Below are positions 36,101 to 44,591 of a stretch of DNA of 64,000 nt, in pieces. The stretch is from Arbacia lixula (Eukaryota; Echinodermata; Echinoidea; Arbacioida; Arbaciidae), in contig CAVLGW020000006.1 in NCBI GenBank assembly GCA_963669155.1, positions 248,001 to 312,000 of the forward strand, in the 5' to 3' direction. The first letter of the stretch is position 1. Each line of letters opens with the position of its first letter. Under the pieces are notes generated by a model, which saw only the letters and a program-made list of their open reading frames with translations, was not told the origin of the DNA and ran no database searches. A program made the translations under genes and the position numbers.

Positions 36101-39100
36101 TCAGCAGTATCATTTATAGATAACGTGTATCATATCACACTGTCACAGCTTCACGAACATTTCAAGGAAAAGTGAAAAGCTATCCTTGTTTACGTTTGAA
36201 ACGCAACGACCCTAGTCTACATTCTAAATCGTATTGTCCCTCTGCCCTCGCCCCCCCCCCCCCCCCCGAAAAACGCAGTATCTACATTTTGCACAAGTTG
36301 GGATATTGAGCATTTAGCCGCTCGAAAGTATTGTATTTCATATTATCCCTTTATTGTCAAATTATAGTCTATAGGTCTAGGTCTAGGTCTGACTTAATCT
36401 TACACCTTTTATTTCTAGACAATAGAAATAGTTAAAGTGAGGTCTAATTCTACACCGAGAGCTTGAACCTGTGTATCGACTGGAGTCATCATGTCCGGTC
36501 ATACACAGAGTGAAACCCTCGGTCTAGATTTATGATAGACCTAATTGAATGTTAGATGGCTAGATCGATACTACATTTTCCTTGGGGGAAACTTCATCAT
36601 GTAGATGTTGCGTTGTTGTTGTTTTTTCGTGGCGAAAATGTAAGTTCAGTGTAAATACTGCGTTTTGCAGTTACTGAAAAGTAGGTTTTCAAACAAAATA
36701 TAAAAGAAAACTGAATATATCATATGAAAGAGGGTTGTTCAATGACTACTTATTATGAAAAAAAGTGAAAATTGAAAAAAATGTCAGATACCGCGTTTTT
36801 CTTTGTGGGAGGAAAGGGGGGGGGGGGCAGCCCTGTTAGCGTGCGATGTGGGTATTGCCTCCGTTGAATACATGCACATGGGGCGGGCAGGTGCAGGCCA
36901 TAGTGCACTGTGGTTTGTGGTCTCTAGGCTCTATGTTTAGGATGACCCGCCTGATATCTATTCAATATTTAGCGATCGCTATAATTTCGTTTTAAGTCGG
37001 TTTTCGGTGCTATTATTGGGATGTAGGTTCCGATACAGTATCTTTTTCTATTTTACGTGTTTTTACAAAAATGTTTGACCCGCAAAAAGGAACCCCTTAG
37101 AAGGGGGGGGGGGGGTTCTTGTTCATGTGGCTGTGGTCTTTTCAAGAGGATATCAGGATCCGTTCATGGCGTTCCTAAAAGAGAAATTGAACTTGGTTAG
37201 TGCCTATTCAAAGAACGTAACTCAACCGTATCAAGAGATCCCGAAATGTCTTTCAAGATGATTTTCTATTCCATTGATAGAACCAGGAAGCCTTATAAGC
37301 CAATATCAACCATGAATAGTTTATATTTCACTATGTACAATAAAACTTTTTAGATCTTTGTAGATTTGCGTTAATGAACGATTGTTTATGTAACTTCAAC
37401 AGTCAAAGCAATGCATTTGAAATCAAACTGATCCTTTCATATTTAATGGTCTCATTTTAAGGGCACTGATCGACATGAACAGTACGCCGCAGTCAAGAAA
37501 TCGAAGAAGGGACCAACGATTCCCCACCTGCTAATTCCGACGGCATCAGGAGTGGTAAATACAATATTCACTATACTTGTGCTTGCTTTTACCGAATGAT
37601 AACTTTAACATTTGCGATGTGTTGGAAAAAAAGTCATGTTTACCGTAATAATAAGCAGAAAAGCATTTCTATACATTGATATTAATCACTTTCTTGCTTT
37701 AACCAATGATTTCAAATGAAACATCTTTACTCAGACAATGTACGCCTTGGCGACTCGTAAAGACAATCAGCGGAGGAACTCAAGCGAACAGGTAACATTA
37801 CCTTTCTGTTATATATAAAGGTAATATATATTTTATATAAATATATTTTATATTTTATATATTAACATTATATCTTTTGCAGACATGCGCTTTCAGTCTG
37901 TAAACTTGTCTTGATATCTTCAGGATGTAGAAACTTGACAAGTACAAGTGACAAGTGTCATATTAACCTCAAGGTACATATCGATTGTTACTACCGTCGT
38001 CGCAAATATTAATTCCCAAATTTATCTCAAAAAGGGGACATCTGTATGAAATAAAATAGAAAAAAAGACAAATCAATCCATATAAGTGCGTCTAACTATA
38101 TGTAAATGTATAGATTGATGATATATATTTAGTCACCTCACATCACTAGACCTCGGAGAACTAATTCGTTTTGTTGTTGTTTTAACCTTAAGCAATGGTT
38201 ACACAAATATCTAACAATAATTATGTAGGCAATTATTTGCCCCTCATGCACAGACTTATTTCTTTACAAGTTAGTGCTACATTTCTTATCATTTTCAATG
38301 AATACTTTCATGACATAAATAATGCAGCTAGTCATTTCATTAGATATAAGCACATGTTTCGGAATCTGGTACAAAAGGTAGTTGGAGGAAGTGTGGAAAA
38401 TAGCATTGAGTTGTGACGTGTCGTGGTGCATTGGTTGTGAACTGTGGTTGTGAACTGTGACTGAAGATCTCAAGGTCTCAGTATCAATTCGTCACATGGC
38501 ACTTGTTTCATTCAGCAATATACGTTATCCACATTGCTGCTTTATACCCATGAGTATAAATAGGAATCTTGGTAGTAGGCGGATGGTTGTGTGAATGATC
38601 TTGACCAAGTGCCGATATCGTGCCGCGAGCAAGGAGTAGTCCCTAGGGGATTGTGCACACAAGTATGCATGCTATTTTATTATATCCACTGGCCAGGGCT
38701 GTAATTGTAACATCCAACTTAATTCACTCTCCGGACAGCGATGGGAAATCACTCTACACCATATACACTGTTGCTTTACGGTTGGATATCAATTTACTTA
38801 AATTGATTTTTTTTCTTAGTTCCCATTTAAACGATTAAGTAGCCTCTTTTGACCAGGTGTATCGATTAAATAATAAATTAAATAATACACTAGTATTGCT
38901 AAAGCAAAAGCCAGTCATGCACAATATACCACCACTTGGCCTTTTGTTTGGCGCTATGAAAGGCAATGCATTTTCTTTGCTCTACTTTTCTAGCGGAAAG
39001 TCTACGTGTGTTAAAACCTCGTTTTCTGTGTTGGATCAATTATTTTCCGTCAAATTTGACACAGAGTCTCTTCACACTATGTCAAGCCCAATGCCACTTG

Positions 39101-40573
39101 TAATGCGTCAGAGGGTGCTTTGCACTTCAAAAAATCGACCCAAGCAAGTCGAGATTGCGGCTGCCCTTGAGATAGCTCAGAGTTCTGTCTCCAGAATCAT
39201 CAAACGATATCGAGAAGAGGGTAATGTGACGCCAGAAAAATCTCCATGACGACCCCGAAGGACATCTAGACGGGATGATCGTCAACTGATTAACATGACT
39301 GTGCAATGAACGAAAAATGCCAGAGACCCGTGTCTGTCGTTTGTGGAGAATGCACCATTGAGTGAACGTTCCACGACAAACAGGAGATTGCGTCAGCGGG
39401 GATACAGAGCTAGACGAATTACCAAGGGTCCAAGTCTCACAGTCAGAGTTGCTCGACGACAGTGGGCTAGGAGGCACATGGTATGGCAGATTGGGCACTG
39501 GCGACATGTCATCTTTACAAATGAAACCCGTTACATCCTTGACCGTCAGGATGGCAGACAGAGGTTTCGGCGATTACGTGGCGAGAGGATCAGAGATGCC
39601 TGTGTCAGTAAAACCACTCAAGGAGGTGGGGGCTCAGTGATGGCATGGGCCTGAATACACTATGGCGGGAAAACGCCATTGACACGTGAACGCTGTCGTA
39701 TACCGTGACATCCTGGTGACCCAGTGTCTTCTATCTGCAAGAAGGGTATGGAAATAACTTCCAACTTCAAGACGACAGCGCAAGACCACATAGGGCGCTC
39801 CTGGTGAGAGAATTTCTTGACGCCGAGGACGTGCCGCAGATGCCAAGGCCTGCTTCTTCCCCTCATATGAACCCGATCGTACACACCTGGGATGCCTTTA
39901 CTATCATCAATGGGACGAACATTATCCTTTAAAAAGTTCAGCAATTAGCCCAGGCACTGGCCGAAGAGTGTGATGCGCTGCCTGAGGAGGGCATCAACAA
40001 CCCTTTGGAAAGTGTGGCCAGGCGTGTGGACGTATTGATTCGTGTGAGAGTGGGGCATACTCGATATTAAGCGACTCAATTACATTATAAAGAATAGTGT
40101 TTCATGTTGATAAGAAAATCAACATAATTTAGATTCCTGTTAAATTAATAAAGGTTTAACATTTCTCGAAAAATGCATATTTCAAGGATTTTATCGTCTG
40201 AATGTCATTTCTGGTTTAGACCAGAAATATGTTGGTGAAAAGTTTACCAGTAAAAACTTCAAAACACATCAGCTCTATCTTACAAGAATGATTAATTATG
40301 TTGTCAACAGTTTTCAAAAACTTGTAGAAAAAAATATCCAACCTTGATGAGCAACAGTGTATATATATATATATATATATAAGCAAATAAGAGTACTTAC
40401 GTAACATTCAATATTACGCTTTTCATAACAGAATCGAAGGCGTTCCTGGTTTTGTTAATCGTTTAGTACCGCATAATCCCTGGAAGTATAACACGCTTAT
40501 CGTATGCGACTTTTATCTCTTTTCACAATGACAGGTATTGCAAGACTCTGATCTGGATTACGCCTCCATTTGA
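27126..40573 (+). CDS. Gene B: three-Ig type I membrane receptor with ITIM-like tail (10 exons)
   Basis: Exons: 27126-27183, 27603-27929, 30988-31329, 33707-34051, 34478-34597, 34950-35248, 35488-35586, 37462-37554, 37735-37791, 40535-40573. The total is 1779 nt, 592 residues, open throughout. The order is signal peptide (1-19), V-type Ig, two C2/I-type Ig domains, a membrane span (GTGASLGAVIIIVSIIKALL), a proline-rich stretch with several PxxP motifs, then four tyrosine motifs on separate phase-0 exons: DYAELN, QYAAVK, MYALAT and, at the very C terminus, LDYASI. The last fits the ITIM consensus [ILVS]xYxx[ILV]. By analogy with leukocyte receptors and Hydractinia Alr proteins, such tails recruit SH2 phosphatases; here that is inference. 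One intron uses a GC donor. Introns are invaded by a LINE relic, a SINE-like block and a Tc1-type element. Confidence 0.85.
27603..27929 (+). CDS. Gene B exon 2 (V-type Ig domain)
   Basis: 327 nt, phase 1-1, between TTCGTTTGCAG and GTTAGT. Core motifs are ILFCNFS, FSITWKHYNKEII and LIIHNVEPNDTGRYDCFVS. The length equals that of gene C exon 2, and the segment after the Trp (KEIIRRG versus KEVIRCG) shows paralogy. Confidence 0.9.
28640..29510. mobile_element. Possible element with weak inverted ends in gene B intron 2
   Basis: GTCAAAGACGAGTGTGATA near 28,659 and the reverse complement of ATCGCACTCGACTTTGAC near 29,485 are nearly identical, roughly 830 bp apart and inverted. The enclosed DNA is somewhat more GC-rich than its flanks. 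No transposase ORF and no target duplication were identified. Confidence 0.3.
29520..30987. other. Gene B intron 2, right part: nothing recognised
   Basis: AT-rich DNA without a domain-bearing ORF on either strand. GTCAAACAATGGATG(A/G)TCA with following AAACATACAC near 30,565-30,607 also occurs near 13,561-13,603 in gene A intron 6, indicating one more dispersed repeat of about 100 bp. Confidence 0.4.
30988..31329 (+). CDS. Gene B exon 3 (C2/I-type Ig domain)
   Basis: 342 nt, phase 1-1, after CGTCCCGTCTTTTCAG. It starts VPPKRIVISD and has LKCKTDGFTNIAVELMWQTN and AVTCGMF, the family signature C-x-T-D-x9-E-L-x-W shared with genes C and D. The antisense 132-codon ORF is a shadow. Confidence 0.88.
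31955..32830 (-). pseudogene. Second LINE reverse transcriptase relic (minus strand)
   Basis: On the minus strand, broken frames read LDFEDDIALISDTLEKAQEL (RT catalytic box with F-E-D-D), FQYLGSWIAT, then VESILLYNAEFWTLS and MLRTVLNISWKDHPT, the usual C-terminal hallmarks of LINE pol proteins. Stops and frameshifts separate three open pieces. Its sequence differs from the LINE at 24,960-26,765, so two families are present. It lies antisense in gene B intron 3. Confidence 0.72.
33357..33386. repeat. (GT)n microsatellite
   Basis: A nearly perfect GT run of about 14 units in gene B intron 3. Confidence 0.85.
33707..34051 (+). CDS. Gene B exon 4 (C2/I-type Ig domain)
   Basis: 345 nt, phase 1-1, between ATTTCGTTTACAG and GTATGT. 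It begins VPPRGLVIKN, with YLTCMTQNPVRPAVNLFWNV and DITCTTNKS. It is of similar size to exon 3 and likely arose with it by exon duplication. Confidence 0.88.
34478..34597 (+). CDS. Gene B exon 5 (membrane span)
   Basis: 120 nt, phase 1-1, between AACACTTTTCAG and GTTGTA. A short stalk (AASKDNAHNFHLT) is followed by VAGTGASLGAVIIIVSIIKA and LLASKVPG. The Lys inside or at the end of the span is unusual and could pair with an acidic partner or mark the inner edge. Confidence 0.82.
34950..35248 (+). CDS. Gene B exon 6 (proline-rich cytoplasmic segment)
   Basis: 299 nt, phase 1 to 0, after TGTTGTACACAG. It holds RRSLPPTPRQLPTVPVSPRS and further TSP/TPP repeats, candidate SH3-binding PxxP sites. 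It ends GATGAG|GCAAGT, a near-ideal GC-type donor. If not spliced there, the frame adds ASYL and stops at 35261-35263. Confidence 0.8.
35488..35586 (+). CDS. Gene B exon 7 (DYAEL tyrosine motif)
   Basis: 99 nt, phase 0-0, between CCTTCATCTTGAAAG and GTAAAC. It encodes VPDDSSEDYAELNDQICPGT and a Pro-rich end. YAEL fits YxxL but has Glu at -2, so it is ITAM-half or ITIM-like rather than a classical ITIM. Confidence 0.72.
35885..36055 (+). repeat. Palindromic repeat family R1 copy
   Basis: It contains GGTTCGTTATTCCGAA, the ATGCTCGGATTAACGAACCC block, CTTTTTCGTTTTCGGACTAA, then three AACGAACCTTCGGAATA units and the end ATCGAACTGTAA. It lies in gene B intron 7. Confidence 0.8.
36250..37130. repeat. 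Poly-C and poly-G tracts in gene B intron 7
   Basis: C run at about 36,251-36,267, G runs at about 36,825-36,837 and 37,105-37,117. Otherwise AT-rich, with no exon seen. GGTCTAGGTCTAGGTCT near 36,375 is a small tandem hexamer-type repeat. Confidence 0.6.
37462..37554 (+). CDS. Gene B exon 8 (QYAAV tyrosine motif)
   Basis: 93 nt, phase 0-0, between GGTCTCATTTTAAG and GTAAAT. It encodes HEQYAAVKKSKKGPTIPHLL, with YAAV fitting Yxx[VIL]. The lysines after it resemble the basic flank of several leukocyte tail motifs. Confidence 0.72.
37735..37791 (+). CDS. Gene B exon 9 (TMYAL tyrosine motif)
   Basis: 57 nt, phase 0-0, between ACATCTTTACTCAG and GTAACA. It encodes TMYALATRKDNQRRNSSEQ. Tyr is followed by Ala-Leu-Ala, so it is not a strict ITIM. 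The frame and boundaries fit exactly. Confidence 0.65.
38405..38800 (+). mobile_element. tRNA-derived SINE-like sequence
   Basis: GTGGTGCATTGGTTGTGAAC resembles a polymerase III A box, and GATCTCAAGGTCTCAGTATC AATTC about 50 bp on resembles a decayed B box (GGTTCGANTCC type). The following text (ATACGTTATCCACATTGCTG) is typical of tails of marine-invertebrate SINEs as I recall them. No tail or target duplication was resolved. It lies in gene B intron 9. Confidence 0.42.
39079..40070 (+). pseudogene. Inactivated Tc1-type DNA transposase
   Basis: Reading across frames gives an N-terminal helix-turn-helix region (KQVEIAAALEIAQSSVSRII), a middle with RRQWARRHMVWQIGHWRHVI, then FTNETRYIL where the first catalytic Asp of FTDE is Asn, and HMNPIVHTWDAF where the second Asp of the usual PDLNPIEH block is lost. 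At least three in-frame stops and a frameshift are present. Clearly dead. It lies in gene B intron 9, just upstream of the ITIM exon. Confidence 0.85.
40359..40381. repeat. (AT)n microsatellite
   Basis: About 11 TA units at the 3' side of gene B intron 9. A similar shorter run lies at 34,652-34,668. Confidence 0.8.
40535..40573 (+). CDS. Gene B exon 10 (terminal, consensus ITIM)
   Basis: The acceptor CTTTTCACAATGACAG is followed by 12 codons, VLQDSDLDYASI, and TGA. LDYASI fits the ITIM consensus exactly, and the Ile is the last residue of the protein. The exon is tiny, but it matches phase 0 and is followed by AATAAA at 40655-40660. Confidence 0.7.
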   Translation, partial: VLQDSDLDYASI

Positions 40574-40654
40574 ATGAGAAGACAGAAATCAGTCGTTATC
40601 ACGTATTGATGGAAACAAACTTCAGCATGTACAGCAAGCAATTGAACTGAGGGA

Positions 40655-40660
40655 AATAAA
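40655..40660 (+). terminator. Candidate poly(A) signal of gene B
   Basis: AATAAA lies 82 nt after the gene B stop codon, within GGGAAATAAAAAATG. A second candidate at 40,148 lies before the last exon and belongs to the transposon flank. Confidence 0.45.
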
Positions 40661-40699
40661 AAATGATAACACGTTATGCTATATTGAAATGGTCCTTTG

Positions 40700-42650
40700 C
40701 CATACAGTGAATTGCATCATTATATGCATAGATATATTGCTTGTGTTAAATTACATAATTAGTATGTTGGATATCGTGTAAGAGTTGCCCCCCCCCCCTT
40801 TTAATTTTTTTTTTCATACATATTATGGAAATTGCATATGTTTTGCTGTGTATTGTATGCTATTTTAAGAGGACAAGAAATTTACTGGCCTTGGTAAATA
40901 TATTGCGTAATTTACAGGGACAAGGTGTTTATTATTAAATTCATTAATTTTAAGTTGTGTCTAAATATGTGTCTTAATATGCTACTGTATTGGTCGGTAG
41001 GTCACGGAGACCCCAGAGGTTTCCTGCTGGATGGAATTAAAAAAAATCAAGGGACAATTGTTTCTTATTTGTCGTATGTGATTATTTTTGTTTGTTTAGG
41101 GAATTAATAACAATGGCATTTTTCTGTTTACATTGCTGCGGTCTTTTCCCCTAGAATATCGTCGCTTTTCTATACTTCCTAAGTAAGAAATCTAAAAGTT
41201 TTTGTTATCAGTACTGCACCCTATGAATGTTTATATGCACATATATTTGCCTATATAATTGAAGGAATTGAAACCAGATGTGCAATGCGATTTTATCACT
41301 AATTAGTGATTTTATCACTAATTTCTGTAAATATGGACAATTTAAGGGTTAATTACTTTAGTAAGTTTCTAAAATAGACAATATAGAAATTTAAGAACAT
41401 TGGCAAAAAGATTGCTCACGATCACATATTTGAAGGCTTGTTTGTCTTCCCAGTACAGTATTTTCCGTTTAAATAATATTATATAGAATACAATACGTAA
41501 TTCCAAGGACCCAATTCCAGAAATGTTTATGTTACACAAAAGTTTAACATTTATTTACCTCCTGTAAACAGATTCTTGACTTAAGAAAAAAATATATACT
41601 CAAGAATTTTGAGCATATATTTTTTACCCCAGCAGTGATTTCAAATGCCCCAACAAAATGCAATAACACATATAATACCACATGACCACCGCTCGAGGTT
41701 GAAAACATTCAATATAATCGATTGATCGGCATGCCGACTATTTTAGACGTTATTACTCTGGTTTTTTATCTGTAGTAATGTATACTTCGGCTTGTAAGCT
41801 ATGAAATGTACATACAAGATATGAAAAGGTTTGATACATGCTGAATATCGTTCTATAGAAAATGCGTACAATTTTGTATTATATTTTTAGTTCATTGATC
41901 TGCTAATCAAACATCATCGCATGATATTACCACTATATAATTTCAAACGCAATCGTATGTATGCTTGGCAAGATAAAAAAAGAAAGTTGTATTACCAGTA
42001 CCTCCCATTTTTCTTTGTATTGATATTGTTTGGACTTAGTGGGGTTAATATTCTCCAAGAGGAATAAAAACATTCATTCTGGTATAGTTTCTGTATCATA
42101 TCTGATTTGTCAGAACAATACGAACTGCCAAAACCATTTATAAGAGGAGCTTTAGAGACATCAAGCATGAATTTTATGACCGAGAGAAAGTCATTTTTAC
42201 ACATATTTGCTACATCGTGTGTGTGCATTATTAACGGCATATGGAGCGTTTGTTCATGAATGCTGTTAAACATGATATGAGGCATGAAAGACTTGTTTAA
42301 AATGGTGCTTCATGTGATTTGTGTGTGTCTCTTTTTTGACAGCTTACAGATGACACAAAGACATAATGAAAACATTGACAATAACAGTCATCAATCTAAA
42401 AATCACAAACAAGATCCATACGTCTGATACACAATGCAATGCGTTTCAATACAATTAAACTATTAGCATATAGACTGGAAATTGAAAGAAAAATTGCCGG
42501 TGTATGTAGCGTTTAATCATAAATGTTGTTATAAATAAGTTTCAAGTCAGTGGATAACGGAGATACATACACTGTCTACAATTTTCCTGGAATTCCGTCG
42601 ATGCATTTCGGAATCCCTGTATTGCCCTGTAATCTTAAAAGCCGCCAATG
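40700..42650. other. Intergenic stretch between genes B and C
   Basis: No exon recognised on either strand. It holds a poly-C run at about 40,789 and the R2 repeat copy (41,364-41,480). The 97-codon minus ORF at 42,285-41,992 shows no domain or splice support. Confidence 0.45.
41364..41480 (+). repeat. Dispersed repeat R2, copy 2
   Basis: Matches 4,690-4,800 and 57,379-57,493 over AAGTTTCTAAAATAGACAAT, AAAAGATTGCTCACGATCAC and GTCTTCCCAGTACAGTATTT. Confidence 0.7.
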
Positions 42651-42700
42651 ATTCAAAATTACGAAGACTACATGGACGCTACTCGGCACTGGCGATTTAG

Positions 42701-42712
42701 GGGGCGGGGCCT
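42701..42712 (+). promoter_or_regulatory. GC box upstream of gene C
   Basis: GGGGGCGGGGCC, an Sp1-type GC box, stands 136-147 bp before the gene C start codon in AT-rich surroundings. No TATA box is evident. It is a reasonable core-promoter candidate. Confidence 0.4.
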
Positions 42713-42847
42713 ATCTCACACTGCATCATATTGCCGGGAACAGTATCCAAATGATCACGGTGATGGATCAGTCACACGTTCTGCGGATCACGGAAAGAAA
42801 GTACCTTAGTGGCATTTCTCACCGTCTGAAAAAACGAATACTTCAAA

Positions 42848-42905
42848 ATGGACTTACGTGACAATGTACATATATTGTCTCTGCTTTTGCTCCTCGTAGC
42901 TCAAG
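42848..42905 (+). CDS. Gene C exon 1 (signal peptide)
   Basis: ATG at 42848 begins MDLRDNVHILSLLLLLVAQG. 58 nt ending in phase 1 with a GTATGT donor. This ATG is chosen because it gives a full leader and joins the Ig exon in frame. Confidence 0.88.
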
Positions 42906-44560
42906 GTATGTGATAATATATTTTGATATGTTTATATTTGTTCGTGTATACATAGAAGGCATGCGTTTTACTTATGTAACAAATAATTCTCTTGTGAAAA
43001 ACTGAAACATACGAATTCTTCTCAGCAGACTGCTTCTCTTCAGCGAGTGCGTGAGTGTATGCATATAACACCCATTACAATAGCACAAACATCAAATTGA
43101 TGATATCTCCCTCCCCCTCCCCCACTTTCTCACCCAAACAACCGTCACGGTAGCTTTCCATCGCAATTTGATCGACTTAATCTGACCAAGGATTGTTTTT
43201 CAGGACAAGAGAAGGGCTTCATATTTTTTATGAATTGCAAGGTTTGCATTTAAAAAAGATGCACAACTTTTTATGCGAAATATACTATGAAAGACTGATT
43301 TAAATGCAATTAGTGCTGTTCAAGCAATGTTTTTATTAAATTGTGTTTTGCATCCCTAAAACAACAACAAAAATACGCTCATAGCATTGCTTTTTAATAC
43401 TAATGTAGAATAATCATTAATGATTATATTCTAGCACTAAGTACTGTCAAACAGTATTCAATTACTTCAGCAATATGGTTTCACATTTGTTTTGACAGTT
43501 AATGATAATATTGATCCTTGGAAGACATGTGGAAGTTTACTGTTGTAAACTTGTCCAATTTATAGGTAACTCTGGGATATTCAAAGTGTCCACGGGCTTC
43601 AGTATACATGCTGTATTGCGTCAAAATGTAACTCTGCCCTGCAACATTTCTATGAAGACACAATCAACGTATTCTGTTACTTGGAGTCGTGCGGGAAAAG
43701 AGGTTATCCGATGTGGAATCCATTGTTCTAGAGCTGTTGTCAACGAATACGAACTCCTCGTTAACCGCCTACTACATATTAGCAAGTTGACGATCCATAG
43801 TGTGGAGTCAAAACATGCAGGGAATTACAGCTGCTTTGTGTCTACCATTACACATGAAGCTGATTCAACATTTGTCAGACTTCTACTTGAAGGTAACCCA
43901 CCTTAAGCAACCTTACTTTGATAATATTGTACATGTAAACGGTTTCATCGGTGTGACGATATCCTTTTAATTTCAAGTGCAATTTACATAAGTAGCACAG
44001 CAAGAATCAATCCTATATTTGTTATATCTAAAGTTCAATAACATAATACTTTCCTTGTTGCAAGTATAGTAGACTGTAACCCCTATTTACACGATACCCA
44101 CAAGGCGGATACTGCAACTCACAAGTTTACCACCTCATGAAAAATACATTTTCGGGCAGAATAATTTTGAGCCTAAAACCTCGGACAAATTTCAAATCTA
44201 TAAGCACTTCATTTTTGTTCCCAATACTTGTTGTGAATTTTCAGTTTTAAAAGCATTGTTCATCTGTTGTGTGCCCTTTACTTGCCCTTGGTGTAACATT
44301 TTTTTTTCTAGTTTGTCTTGAAACGTGATTCTCATATAAAAGTATAATTTATGTGACAGGAGAATATTATTTTGAAAAAAGGGGAATATTGCCAATTGCA
44401 AAAAAAAAATATGAGAAGAAAATTATAGCAAATAAGTTAACAGCGTTTTCTTTGATATCCGTCACATGCTTCATAAAGCGAACCTGTTTATCTCTCGTAT
44501 GCTAAGTTGCTAAGTATTTAAAAACAAATGCAACCGTCTGCAACGGGAAAAAAACATTTC

Positions 44561-44591
<31 letters not shown>

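Noticed and set aside
40148-40153. AATAAA as gene B poly(A) signal
   Set aside because: It lies before the terminal exon at 40,535, at the flank of the transposase relic; the signal at 40,655 fits the transcript end better.
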